A DNA stretch of 64,000 nucleotides from Nonomuraea roseoviolacea subsp. carminata. Its GTDB lineage: Bacteria > Actinomycetota > Actinomycetes > Streptosporangiales > Streptosporangiaceae. Positions 8,810-16,975 of this stretch are shown here, piece after piece. The stretch's first letter is position 1. Each line of letters begins with the position of its first letter. Location: the NCBI RefSeq assembly GCF_024172185.1, contig NZ_JAMZEC010000001.1, positions 3,286,001 through 3,350,000 on the forward strand, given 5' to 3'. The notes under the pieces are model-generated. The model ran no database searches and had not been told where the DNA came from. It was given only the letters and a program-made list of their open reading frames with translations. Made by a program: the position numbers and the translations under genes.

Positions 8810-9781
8810 ATGCGCTACATCGTGATCGGAGCGGGAGCGGTCGGCGGCACCATCGGGGCCCGTCTCTTCCAGGCGGGGCACGAGGTGCTGCTGATCGCCA
8901 GAGGCGCCCACTACGAGGCGCTCAGGACCCGCGGCCTGCGCCTGCTCACCCCCGAGTCCGACGACACCCTCCCCATCCCCGCCGCCGACGGCCCGGTCGC
9001 CACGCGCGACGACGACGTGCTGGTCCTGGCTACCAAGTCGCAGGACACCGTCGCCGCGCTCGACCCCTGGCCGCGCCACCTGCCGGTGCTCTGCGCGCAG
9101 AACGGCGTCGACAACGAGCGGACCGTCCTGCGCAGGTTCGAGCGCGTCTACGGCATGTGCGTGTGGCTGCCCGCCCTGCACCTCGAACCCGGCACGGTCG
9201 CCGCCTACGGCATGCCGCACTCCGGGATGTTCCACGTCGGCCGTTATCCCCAGGGTGTGGACGACCTGGCCCGCCAGATGGTCGCCGACCTGAGCAAGAG
9301 CGACTTCGTGGCCCTGGCCCAGCCCGACGTGATGCGCTGGAAGTACGGCAAGCTGCTCGGCAACCTCGGCAACGCCGTCGAGGCCCTGTGCGGCCACGAG
9401 CCCGGCGCCGACGCGCTGCACGAGCGGGCCCGGGCGGAGGGCGCCGCGGTGCTGGAGGAGGCGGGCATCGCGTACACCTCCCAGGAGGAGGAGAGCGCGC
9501 TGCGCGGCCACCAGGTCGACGTGCGGCCCATCGGCGGCGCCCAGCGCGGCGGCGGCTCGTCCTGGCAGAGCCTCGCCCGCTCCAGCGGCACCATCGAGAC
9601 CGACTACCTCAACGGCGAGATCGTGCTGCTCGGCCGCGAGTACGGCCTGCCGACCCCGGTCAACGAGGTGCTCCAGCGCGAGGCCGGCCGGTTCGCCCGG
9701 GAGAAGCTGCCGCCCGGGTCGATGCCGGTCGAGCGCCTGACCGCCCTCATCGACGAGCGTTCCGCAGCCGGATCCCGCTGA
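8810..9781 (+). CDS. Ketopantoate reductase-family (ApbA/PanE) oxidoreductase
   Basis: A 323-residue NADP-dependent oxidoreductase. The N-terminus IVIGAGAVGGTIGARL is the Rossmann signature, followed by VLVLATKSQDT and the AQNGVDNE segment typical of the ApbA family. The C-terminal helical domain contains the conserved KYGKLLGNLGN lysine and PTPVNEVLQR. True PanE makes pantoate for coenzyme A; many actinobacteria carry several paralogues of unknown substrate, and no pantothenate genes are nearby, so no symbol is given. Confidence 0.8.
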   Translation: MRYIVIGAGAVGGTIGARLFQAGHEVLLIARGAHYEALRTRGLRLLTPESDDTLPIPAADGPVATRDDDVLVLATKSQDTVAALDPWPRHLPVLCAQNGVDNERTVLRRFERVYGMCVWLPALHLEPGTVAAYGMPHSGMFHVGRYPQGVDDLARQMVADLSKSDFVALAQPDVMRWKYGKLLGNLGNAVEALCGHEPGADALHERARAEGAAVLEEAGIAYTSQEEESALRGHQVDVRPIGGAQRGGGSSWQSLARSSGTIETDYLNGEIVLLGREYGLPTPVNEVLQREAGRFAREKLPPGSMPVERLTALIDERSAAGSR

Positions 9782-9961
9782 ACCCGAGCGTGCCGGACGT
9801 CACCTCGTCCCAGAACGGCCAGAGCCGGTCGAGACCTGGCCGGGATCGGGGCTCATGACCGCCATCCTCACCTGGAACCCCTACCGGACAGGGCCTGCGG
9901 CGCATATCGGCCGCGCCGATGGGCAGAGGGGAGTCGCTCAGACGACAAGGGGTGAGTTCGG

Positions 9962-10612
9962 ATGACCTTGCTAGGCCTGGTCCTGGTCCTTCTCGCCGGT
10001 GGTGCCGTCGTCCTGGTGGCCACCGAGGAGACGTCCAGGTACATCCTGTTCGGCTACACGTTACAGCTCGACCATGTCCAGATGTTCGCGGCCGGGGCGG
10101 TCACCGCCGTGGTGCTGCTTCTGGGCCTGTGGATGATGGTGGCGGGCACGCGCAGGTCCGCGCGACGCCGCCGGCGGATGCGCGCCGACCAGGCGCAGAC
10201 CTCCGACCGGGTGGCCCGCCTGGAGGACGAGAAGCGGGAGCTGGAGCAGCGGCTCGAACGTGAGCGCGCCGCCGAGCACGCCGCGACCGACCGTGCGGCT
10301 GTCCAGCACGCCGTCGCCGACCGTGCCACCGCCGACCGCGTCGCGGCCGAGCGCGGTGCCGCCCGTGAGGCGGCCGGACGCACCGCCGCCCGTGAGGCCG
10401 GCCGTGCGGACGCCCGCGCCGCCGTCCGCGACGCCCGCGCGGCGGAGCGGGACGAGGACCGCGACACCGCGCCCTTCCCGCGCGACGGCGCGGACCGGGA
10501 GCCGGCGTACACGCAGGGGCGCACGCGGGGCCCGGCGCACGCCCGGGTGCCGGGCGCGCGGGTGCCGGGCGACCGCCTGGTGGCGCGCGGCCCCGAGGAC
10601 ACGCTGCCCTGA
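9962..10612 (+). CDS. Two-helix membrane protein with long charged coiled tail
   Basis: 216 residues with two hydrophobic segments (about 3-22 and 42-62) joined by a short loop, then a highly charged Ala/Arg/Asp/Glu tail. Residues 80-105 (RVARLEDEKRELEQRLERE) are a strong coiled coil, after which an Ala-rich, heptad-like stretch and a disordered Arg/Gly end follow. I recognise no family beyond actinobacterial hypothetical proteins of this design. The tail would face the cytoplasm and might scaffold a partner. Start ATG 9962 is preceded by an AAGGGGTGAG ribosome site. Confidence 0.65.
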   Translation: MTLLGLVLVLLAGGAVVLVATEETSRYILFGYTLQLDHVQMFAAGAVTAVVLLLGLWMMVAGTRRSARRRRRMRADQAQTSDRVARLEDEKRELEQRLERERAAEHAATDRAAVQHAVADRATADRVAAERGAAREAAGRTAAREAGRADARAAVRDARAAERDEDRDTAPFPRDGADREPAYTQGRTRGPAHARVPGARVPGDRLVARGPEDTLP

Positions 10613-10782
10613 CCGGCGGCGGTCCGGAGGACACACACGAAGGACACAGGTGAGCCGTGGCGGGCGTCCAGGACGCGCCCGCCACGGCTCACCGCTGTGC
10701 GGGCCGGCTCCTCGCACACCGGAGAAATCCCCCAGAAGGGGTGTACTCTGCGAGGCGATCTCACCATGCCTCCGGAGGTCGC

Positions 10783-12684
10783 ATGCCCCCCACACGTGGC
10801 CGTCCCATCGCGCTCAAGCTGCTGGTCCTGCTGCTCGTCCCGCTCACCTCGCTGGTGGGCCTGTGGGCGTTCGCCGCGGCGCTGACCGGCGGCGACGGGC
10901 TGCGCCTCCTCCAGGTGAACGAGCTGGTCACCAACCTGTCCAACCCCGCCGAGCAGATCAACGTGCAGCTCCAGAACGAGCGCCTGGCCTCGGTGGAGTA
11001 CCTGACGAGCCGGCAGGGCCGCCAGCTCCTGACCACGCAGCGCGCCCTCACCGACCGGACCGTGGCCGCCTTCCGGCAGCTCGCCGCCCGCGAGCGCGAC
11101 CTCTCGCCGCAGATGGCCACGCAGCTCGACGCCCTGTACCGGGAGCTCGACGAGCTGCCCCGGCTGCGCCGCAAGGTGGACGGGACCGACCCCGCGCCGC
11201 TCCAGGTGATCGACGGCTACAGCCGGATCGCGGACGCCACGTTCCGCATGTTCGACGCCATGGTGCTGGTGCCCGAGCAGTCGCTCTACCGGCAGGCCAG
11301 GGCCGTGACCATGCTCGGCGAGGCCAAGGACATCCTGTCCCGTGAACGCGCGGTGATCGCGGTGGTGCTGGCCCGGGGGCGGATCACCAAGGCCGAGCGC
11401 GAGGCGTTCATCGGCATGGTGGGCACCCGGCGGCTGCTCTACACGCAGGCGCTCTCCCAGCTCGACGGCCGGCTGCGCGGCCCGTTCGAGGAGCTGGTGG
11501 CCTCCCCCGCGTACCAGGAGTTCCTGAAGGCCGAGGACGCCGTCAGGGGGCAGGCCGCGATGAACGGGCTGCCCGCGGCGGCGGCCACCTGGCCCGTCGA
11601 CGGCGACAACCTGTGGGCGGCGACCGAGCGCAACCAGTTCCAGGCGGTGCGGGGCGTCCTTCGCCGGGTCACGCCCGCCGCCGACGGCATCCTCACCAAG
11701 ATCGGCGTGGCGGGCGGCGCGGGCCTGCTCGCGGTCCTCACCTCGATCCTGCTGTCGCTGCGCTTCCGCCGCCGCCTCGGCGAGGAGCTGGCCAGCCTGC
11801 GCGACGCGGCCACCGAGCTGGCCGAGGTGCGGCTGACCGGGCTGGTCAAGCGGCTGCGCGCCGGCGGCGACGGGCCCACGGAGGAGGAGCTCGCGCCCTT
11901 GGAGGTCAAGGCCGACACCGCCGAGGTACGCGACATCGTCACGGCGTTCAACAGCGTGCAGCGCACCGCCGTCGAGGCGGCCGTGGACCAGGCGCGGCTG
12001 CGGCACGGCGTCAGCCAGGTCTTCGTCAACCTGGCCCGGCGCAACCAGACGCTGCTGCACCGCCAGCTCATGCAGCTCGACAGCATGGAGCGCCACACCG
12101 AGCAGCCCGAGATGCTGGCCGACCTGTTCAAGCTCGACCACCTCACCACCCGCATGCGCCGGCATGCCGAGAGCCTGATCATCCTGTCGGACCAGGCCCC
12201 GGGGCGCGGCTGGCGCAACCCGGTGCCGCTCGTGGACGTGCTGCGGGCCGCCGTGGCCGAGGTGGAGGAGTACCCGCGGGTGGAGGTGCTGCAGCCGCCG
12301 CAGGTGGCGGTGCTGGGCGGCGCGGTCACCGACGTCGCCCACCTCGTGGCCGAGCTGGTCGAGAACGCCACGCTGTTCTCGCCGCCGCAGACGCGGGTGG
12401 ACGTCCGCTCGGCTCTCACGCCCCACGGGGTCACGGTGGAGATCGAGGACCGCGGGCTCGGGCTCGTGCGCGCCGAGCTGGAGGAGCTGAACGCCCGGCT
12501 GGAGGAGGTGCCGGAGTTCGACCTGGCGCAGAGCGACCGGCTCGGGCTGTTCGTGGTCAGCCGGCTGGCGGCCCGGCACGGCATCCGGGTCAGGCTCGGG
12601 CCGTCGCCGTACGGGGGGCTGACCGCGATGGTCGCGCTGCCCGCGTCGCTGCTGTCCGACCAGCCGGCCCTGGCCGGACGCTGA
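10783..12684 (+). CDS. CvnA-type sensor histidine kinase with nitrate-sensing-like domain
   Basis: A 633-residue membrane kinase. Helix one lies at residues 10-30; then a helical extracytoplasmic NIT-type sensor (about 45-290); helix two near 305-325; a cytoplasmic linker; and an ATPase domain with N-box LVAELVENATLFSPP and DRGLGLVRAELEELN. The segment NLARRNQTLLHRQL and DHLTTRMRRHAESLI is typical of CvnA proteins, which head four-gene conservons in Streptomyces (kinase, Roadblock protein, DUF742, small GTPase). None of the partners follows here, so it is an orphan. The start has a strong TCCGGAGG ribosome site. Confidence 0.82.
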   Translation: MPPTRGRPIALKLLVLLLVPLTSLVGLWAFAAALTGGDGLRLLQVNELVTNLSNPAEQINVQLQNERLASVEYLTSRQGRQLLTTQRALTDRTVAAFRQLAARERDLSPQMATQLDALYRELDELPRLRRKVDGTDPAPLQVIDGYSRIADATFRMFDAMVLVPEQSLYRQARAVTMLGEAKDILSRERAVIAVVLARGRITKAEREAFIGMVGTRRLLYTQALSQLDGRLRGPFEELVASPAYQEFLKAEDAVRGQAAMNGLPAAAATWPVDGDNLWAATERNQFQAVRGVLRRVTPAADGILTKIGVAGGAGLLAVLTSILLSLRFRRRLGEELASLRDAATELAEVRLTGLVKRLRAGGDGPTEEELAPLEVKADTAEVRDIVTAFNSVQRTAVEAAVDQARLRHGVSQVFVNLARRNQTLLHRQLMQLDSMERHTEQPEMLADLFKLDHLTTRMRRHAESLIILSDQAPGRGWRNPVPLVDVLRAAVAEVEEYPRVEVLQPPQVAVLGGAVTDVAHLVAELVENATLFSPPQTRVDVRSALTPHGVTVEIEDRGLGLVRAELEELNARLEEVPEFDLAQSDRLGLFVVSRLAARHGIRVRLGPSPYGGLTAMVALPASLLSDQPALAGR

Positions 12685-12702
12685 CGCCCCCGCTTCGACG
12701 GC

Positions 12703-13446
12703 TCAGAGCTGGATGAACGGGTCGGCGAAGTGGGCCGTGGCGAGCACAGCGCGGGCGGCGCGCAGCTCGCCGAGGGCCCTCGCGCGCGTGGCCGCCGCCA
12801 GCTCCTGGTCGTCGTCGTAGACGTACGGCACGGCCGGGTCGGCGAGCTGCGCCGGGTGGAGCACCAGGTCACCGGTCACGGCGACGTCGCCGACGCGGAC
12901 GATCTGGTGGCCCGGCGTGTGACCGGCGGTCAGGTGGACCCGCACGCCCGGCGCGACCTCCGTGTCCCCCTCCACGACGTGGAGGAGGTCCTTGAGCGGG
13001 GTGATCACCTGGTCGCGCATCGCGCCGCCGACGACGTCGAGGTCGGCGCGTTGCAGGACGTGGCGGGCGTTGACGAACACGGGCGCGCCGTCGTCGCCGA
13101 CCGCGCCACTGGCGTGGTCGCTGTGCAGGTGGGTGAGGATCACGGTGCCGACGTCGGCGGGTGAGACGCCCGCCGCGGCCAGCTCGCCGGCCAGCGACCC
13201 GGGCACCGGCGCCCAGCTCGACGCCGGTGAGCCGGCGGCGCCGATGCCGGTGTCGACGAGCGTCAGCCGGCCGGCCGCGTCGCGGATCAGGAAGCAGTGG
13301 AAGTGGAGGACCCACGGCTCTTCCGCGAGGCCCGCTCCCGGGAACATCTCGGCCATGGGCCGCAGGATGGCCGCGCCCATGGGGCCGACCGCGTCGCAGA
13401 GAGGCGTCACCTCGACGCCCGAGACGATGAGGGGCTGGTGTGGCAC
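12703..13446 (-). CDS. MBL-fold metallo-hydrolase
   Basis: A 247-residue metallo-beta-lactamase fold enzyme. The metal motif HLHSDHASG (ILTHLHSDHA), a later HTPGH and the final VLATAHF histidine, together with TGD before VLHP, give a full set of ligands for two metals. It resembles AHL-lactonase/glyoxalase II-type hydrolases acting on small esters or lactones. It is convergent with the CvnA gene (18 bases apart) and divergent from the small NTF2-like gene. Start is GTG. Substrate unknown. Confidence 0.85.
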   Translation of the reverse strand: MPHQPLIVSGVEVTPLCDAVGPMGAAILRPMAEMFPGAGLAEEPWVLHFHCFLIRDAAGRLTLVDTGIGAAGSPASSWAPVPGSLAGELAAAGVSPADVGTVILTHLHSDHASGAVGDDGAPVFVNARHVLQRADLDVVGGAMRDQVITPLKDLLHVVEGDTEVAPGVRVHLTAGHTPGHQIVRVGDVAVTGDLVLHPAQLADPAVPYVYDDDQELAAATRARALGELRAARAVLATAHFADPFIQL

Positions 13447-13491
13447 CCGTCCAGACTAGAGTGAGGCGTTCCGTCCGCGAGAGGGGTGCCC

Positions 13492-13896
13492 GTGCCGGAG
13501 TCCAAGGCCGAGATCGACCGGCTCATGCGCGCTTTCATGGGGGCGTTCACCAACACCGGCGGCGCGCGGCCGGACGTCGGCGTCGTCCGCGAGCTGTTCA
13601 TCCCCCAGGGGATGATCATCAAGAACGTCGGTGACGAGCTGGTGGTCTACGATCTCGACGCGTTCATCGCCCCACGGGAGAAGATCCTCACCGACGGGAC
13701 GCTCACCGGGTTCTCCGAATGGGAGGTCGCCGAGCGGACCGAGATCTTCGGGTCGATCGCCCACCGGTTCAGCGAATACCGGAAGTCGGGCTTCCTGGAC
13801 GGCGAGTGGTTCGAGGGCTCCGGCCACAAGACGACCCAGTTCGTCCGGACCCCCGCCGGCTGGCGGATGAGCTCGATGGCCTGGGACGACGTGTAG
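13492..13896 (+). CDS. NTF2-like (DUF4440/SnoaL-type) small protein
   Basis: A 134-residue protein of the NTF2-like fold by pattern: an N-terminal helix (SKAEIDRLMRAFMGAF), a central strand-rich region (NVGDELVVYDLDAFIAPREKIL) and a final strand pair ending GWRMSSMAWDDV, the way DUF4440 proteins finish. GTG 13492 was chosen because GAGAGGGG lies about six bases upstream; GTG 13486 is an alternative. Function unknown; members include enzymes and ligand-binding proteins. Confidence 0.7.
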   Translation: MPESKAEIDRLMRAFMGAFTNTGGARPDVGVVRELFIPQGMIIKNVGDELVVYDLDAFIAPREKILTDGTLTGFSEWEVAERTEIFGSIAHRFSEYRKSGFLDGEWFEGSGHKTTQFVRTPAGWRMSSMAWDDV

Positions 13897-13903
13897 CTTC
13901 GCG

Positions 13904-13979
13904 GACCAGGGCGGGCCGGAGGGCGACGCCCGGCGCGCTCGTGGAGGGGGGCGCGGGACGACTCTGACGGGCCCTGGTC
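13904..13979. terminator. Long-range stem between convergent genes
   Basis: GACCAGGGC (13904-13912) and GCCCTGGTC (13971-13979) form a perfect 9-base stem enclosing a GC-rich loop. It fills the gap between the convergent NTF2-like gene and the tiny zinc-ribbon gene, so it may end both transcripts. There is no T tract. Confidence 0.4.
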
Positions 13980-14003
13980 ACGTACGGTCGCGGACGGCTG
14001 CTC

Positions 14004-14147
14004 CTAGGCGGCGACCGGGGTGCGCGGCACGTACTCGTTGTCGAGGTCGGCGGCGTAGACAGTGCGGCAGCAGTGCGCGCAGCGGTACATGATCGGGCCT
14101 TCGTCGAGCTCGTGGTGGCACCGAGGGCAACGGGTGCTGGTCTTCAT
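14004..14147 (-). CDS. 47-residue zinc-ribbon protein
   Basis: A very small gene read from ATG 14147 to TAG 14004. The product begins MKTSTRCPRCHHELDEG and has CPRC and CAHC pairs (Cys 7, 10, 23, 26) twelve residues apart, a compact zinc-ribbon. The strong ribosome site AGGGGGATCCC directly before the ATG supports real translation. Zinc ribbons of this size bind nucleic acid or act as adaptors; function is unknown. It lies divergent from the second rho gene, across a 463-base gap rich in dyads. A chance open frame is the alternative, but Cys spacing and ribosome site argue against it. Confidence 0.65.
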   Translation of the reverse strand: MKTSTRCPRCHHELDEGPIMYRCAHCCRTVYAADLDNEYVPRTPVAA

Positions 14148-14610
14148 GGGATCCCCCTATGGAATGCTGCTTGCCTACAGGAAAACCTGGCCGGATTGCA
14201 GGAGCCCTGCATCACGCTTGACACGATGACGCGGCGCGGCCGGGCGCTCCATGTCGTTGCGCGCGCCGCCCGTGTGTCCTTCGACGGCCTCGCGAGAAGA
14301 ACATTGTGACGACCGCGCGGGGGCTCCCGCGTGCTACGACACGAGAACAGCCCGGGAATAGCCCATGCGGGCTAGGTGTTGCATGGCTCAGAACGTGTGA
14401 TACGTTCCGAACGGCGTCGAGCTTCCGCTCCGCCGATCTTGTCCAGCGAACCACCTGCTTGTGCGGGGCCGGCTCGCTTCCATCACAGCCGGGTCATCCG
14501 CCCTTGGCGTACCGGTTCGCGGCATTCGCACTCAGCGATTCCCTGTGCGTGCCCTCACGGCCGCCCGCCGCCGCATCCTTCCTCGGCCTGCCCTTCGAAA
14601 GGGACCCATC
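14148..14610. other. Long intergenic region with three dyads upstream of rho paralogue
   Basis: A 463-base gap between the divergent zinc-ribbon gene and the short rho gene. It contains three perfect inverted repeats: TGCAGG-AGC-CCTGCA (14197-14211), TAGCCC-ATGC-GGGCTA (14359-14374) and GAACGT-GTGAT-ACGTTC (14391-14407). No gene is seen in it. A long leader before rho genes is common because rho is often autoregulated by its own termination, which may apply here. Confidence 0.5.
14391..14407. promoter_or_regulatory. 17-base inverted-repeat operator candidate
   Basis: GAACGT and ACGTTC arms are perfect reverse complements with a 5-base centre (GTGAT). The position, about 205 bases upstream of the rho paralogue start, fits an operator at a distant promoter. 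The binding protein is not identifiable. Confidence 0.4.
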
Positions 14611-15747
14611 ATGTCTGTTCAGACCATCTCCCAGCAGCACACCACTTCTCGGCCCGCCGTCCCCCGGCAGCGTTCCGGGGCGCCCGCACGGCGGGTCGCC
14701 GGCCTGCTCGACCTGCGGGAGCGCGGCGCGTTCATCCGCGCCGGGCACCTGGCCGGTCCCGACGACGTCCGCGTCCCGCCGGACCGGGCCAGGCAGCTCG
14801 GGCTGCGCCCCGGCGACCACGTCGTCGCCGACGTCGCGGGCGGCAAGCTCGTGAGCGTCGAGTCGGTCAACGGCGCCGCCGAGTGGCGCGACCGGCCCGC
14901 GTTCGCCGACCTGACGCCCGTGTACCCCGACGAGCGGCTGCGCATCGAGACCGAGTCGCTGAGCACCCGGCTCGTCGATCTGTTCGCGCCGATCGGCAAG
15001 GGCCAGCGCGGGCTCGTCGTGGCCCCGCCGAAGGCCGGCAAGACCATGGTCCTGCAGGCCCTGGCCGCCGCCGTGGCCCGCAACCACCCGGAGGTCCACC
15101 TCATGGTGGTGCTCGTCGGCGAGCGGCCCGAGGAGGTCACCGAGATGCGCGCCTCCGTGCGCGGCGAGGTCTTCGCCTCCACCTTCGACCACCCCGACCG
15201 CGACCACGCCGCCGTCGCGGAACTGGCCGTCGAGCGCGCCAAGCGGCTCGTGGAGCAGGGCCGGGACGTCGTTCTGCTGCTCGACTCGCTGACGCGGCTC
15301 GGCCGCGCCTACAACAACCTGGCGCCGGGCGGCGGGCGCGTGCTCACCGGCGGCATCGACGCCTCCGCCCTCTACCCGCCCAAGCGCTTCTTCGGTGCCG
15401 CGCGCAACGTGCGGGACGGCGGCTCCCTGACGATCCTCGCCACCGCGCTCGTGGACACGGGCTCGCGCATGGACAACAGCCTGTACGAGGAGTTCAAGGG
15501 CACCGGCAACATGGAGCTCCACCTGGCCAGGGACCTGGCGGAGCGCCGCCTGTTCCCCGCGGTGGACCTGGAGGCGTCCGGCACGCGGCGCGAGGAGATC
15601 CTGCTGCCCGCCGGGGAGCGCGAGGTGGTGTGGCGGCTGCGCCGCATGCTCGCCGCGCTCGACCGGCACCAGGCGCTGGAGCTGCTGCTCGGCAAGCTCC
15701 GCGAGTCGAGGAGCAACGCCGACTTCCTCCGGGCCGCCGCGGCGTGA
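14611..15747 (+). CDS. Short second transcription termination factor Rho
   Basis: A 378-residue Rho. Residues about 30-110 form the cold-shock-like RNA-binding domain ([18 protein letters not shown]). The ATPase part is intact: Walker A APPKAGKT, Walker [17 protein letters not shown], the Q/R-loop region [20 protein letters not shown] and the terminal [17 protein letters not shown]. It should be an active hexameric RNA translocase. Housekeeping actinobacterial Rho proteins are usually 600-700 residues with a long Arg-rich insertion; this one has none, so it looks like an additional paralogue. Start ATG 14611 has GAAAGGGA upstream. Role unknown. Confidence 0.88.
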   Translation: MSVQTISQQHTTSRPAVPRQRSGAPARRVAGLLDLRERGAFIRAGHLAGPDDVRVPPDRARQLGLRPGDHVVADVAGGKLVSVESVNGAAEWRDRPAFADLTPVYPDERLRIETESLSTRLVDLFAPIGKGQRGLVVAPPKAGKTMVLQALAAAVARNHPEVHLMVVLVGERPEEVTEMRASVRGEVFASTFDHPDRDHAAVAELAVERAKRLVEQGRDVVLLLDSLTRLGRAYNNLAPGGGRVLTGGIDASALYPPKRFFGAARNVRDGGSLTILATALVDTGSRMDNSLYEEFKGTGNMELHLARDLAERRLFPAVDLEASGTRREEILLPAGEREVVWRLRRMLAALDRHQALELLLGKLRESRSNADFLRAAAA

Positions 15748-15796
15748 CCCGGAGACCGGCCGACGGCCCCGGCCGGGCCCCCGGAAGAATAGGGGC

Positions 15797-16837
15797 ATGC
15801 TCGCTGACATCATCGAATTTCTGGTCTGCCCTATTTGCCGAGAAAGGGTGACCATTGACCAAAACGCCGTACGGTGCGGCGACGGGCACGCGTTCGACAT
15901 CGCCAAGCAGGGATACGTGAGCCTGCTCGTGGGATCGCGAGTGCCCGGGACGGCGGACAGCGCCGAGATGGTCGCCGCACGAGCTGATTTCTTGAGCAAT
16001 GGGCATTTTGCACCGCTTGTCGAGGCTGTCGCCGAAAGTGTCGCGGCGCGCATTCTGCCCGGCCGTAGGAGCGCAGGAACGGCGATTCGTGAGAAAAGCT
16101 TCGCTGTCCCGGAAGACGGCGCGGGCACGAAGGCGTACGGTGGTCCCGGAGTGGATCCCGGCCGCCGGGCGGGGCCGTCCGGGCACGAGCCGGGCGCCGC
16201 GCGGAGACCGGTGATCGTGGACGCCGGAGCGGGCACCGGTCACTACCTGGCCGGCGTGCTCCAGGCGGTGGACGGAGGCATCGGGGTGGCGTTCGATGTG
16301 TCCAAGCACGCCGTTCGGCGGGCGGCGCGCGCGCATCCGAGGCTGGGCGCGTTCGTGGCCGACGTGTGGCGCCCGCTGCCCATCAGGAGCGGGGTGGCCG
16401 ACGTGGTGATGGACGTCTTCGCGCCCAGGAACTCCGCCGAGTTCCGGCGCGTCCTGCGGCCCGGAGGCGCGGTGGTCGTCGTCACGCCCGCGCCCGAGCA
16501 CCTCAGCCCCCTCGTCGGGGACCTGGGACTGCTGTCGGTGGACGAGGACAAGGAGCGGCGGCTGGCCCGCGGCATGGAGGGGTTCACCGAGGTGGAGCGG
16601 CGCTCCATCGCGTTCGACATGGAGCTGGACCAAGACGGGGTCACCGAGGTGGTGCGGATGGGCCCGAGCGCCTGGCACACCGATCCCGCCGAGCTCGCCG
16701 GCCGAATCGCCACATATATCGCGCGCGGCCCCGCGACGCCATCAGGAGCCCCAACAAAGCCGCGAAAAGTGAAAACCCGCGCCGCCTTTCACCTGTCTAT
16801 CTTCGAGACCGTACCGCAGGCAAGGACCATTCCTTGA
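15797..16837 (+). CDS. RlmA-type 23S rRNA (guanine-N1) methyltransferase
   Basis: A 346-residue SAM-dependent methyltransferase of the RlmA/TlrB group. The N-terminal zinc module has Cys 11, Cys 14, Cys 27 and His 31 ([15 protein letters not shown]), then the diagnostic AKQGYVSLL. The SAM loop [11 protein letters not shown] is at about 140-150. RlmA(I) methylates G745 and RlmA(II)/TlrB methylates G748 of 23S rRNA, the latter giving resistance to some macrolides. About 40 low-complexity residues (near 95-135) separate the zinc and SAM parts and make it longer than the usual 270-290. Position alone cannot decide between housekeeping and resistance. Confidence 0.85.
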   Translation: MLADIIEFLVCPICRERVTIDQNAVRCGDGHAFDIAKQGYVSLLVGSRVPGTADSAEMVAARADFLSNGHFAPLVEAVAESVAARILPGRRSAGTAIREKSFAVPEDGAGTKAYGGPGVDPGRRAGPSGHEPGAARRPVIVDAGAGTGHYLAGVLQAVDGGIGVAFDVSKHAVRRAARAHPRLGAFVADVWRPLPIRSGVADVVMDVFAPRNSAEFRRVLRPGGAVVVVTPAPEHLSPLVGDLGLLSVDEDKERRLARGMEGFTEVERRSIAFDMELDQDGVTEVVRMGPSAWHTDPAELAGRIATYIARGPATPSGAPTKPRKVKTRAAFHLSIFETVPQARTIP

Positions 16838-16863
16838 CGGGCAAGTGGGGCTGGTGTTACTGA
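16834..16863 (+). promoter_or_regulatory. Possible promoter before S9-like gene
   Basis: TTGACG at 16834-16839 and TACTGA at 16858-16863 are 18 bases apart, starting at the very end of the methyltransferase gene and about 110 bases upstream of the S9-like gene. The -10 match is weak. Confidence 0.3.
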
Positions 16864-16975
16864 TGAGGCATTTAGCCCGAAATTCCCCCACATTCCGCGA
16901 GTATTTCCGCGAGACAGGCGCAATACTGGACGGCAACCCGTGGCCGGAGGCGGGCGGCAAAGGGAGGCGCGCCGG

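Noticed and set aside
9750-9910. Minus-strand short reading with DRLWPFWDEVTSG
   Set aside because: It looks protein-like, but is only about 41 codons and overlaps the ketopantoate reductase-like gene; chance or an old remnant cannot be separated.
9855-9965. 36-codon open frame (MTAILTWNPYRTG...) ending over the start of the 9962 gene
   Set aside because: It overlaps the next start like a coupled leader peptide, but no clear ribosome site or recognisable sequence supports it.
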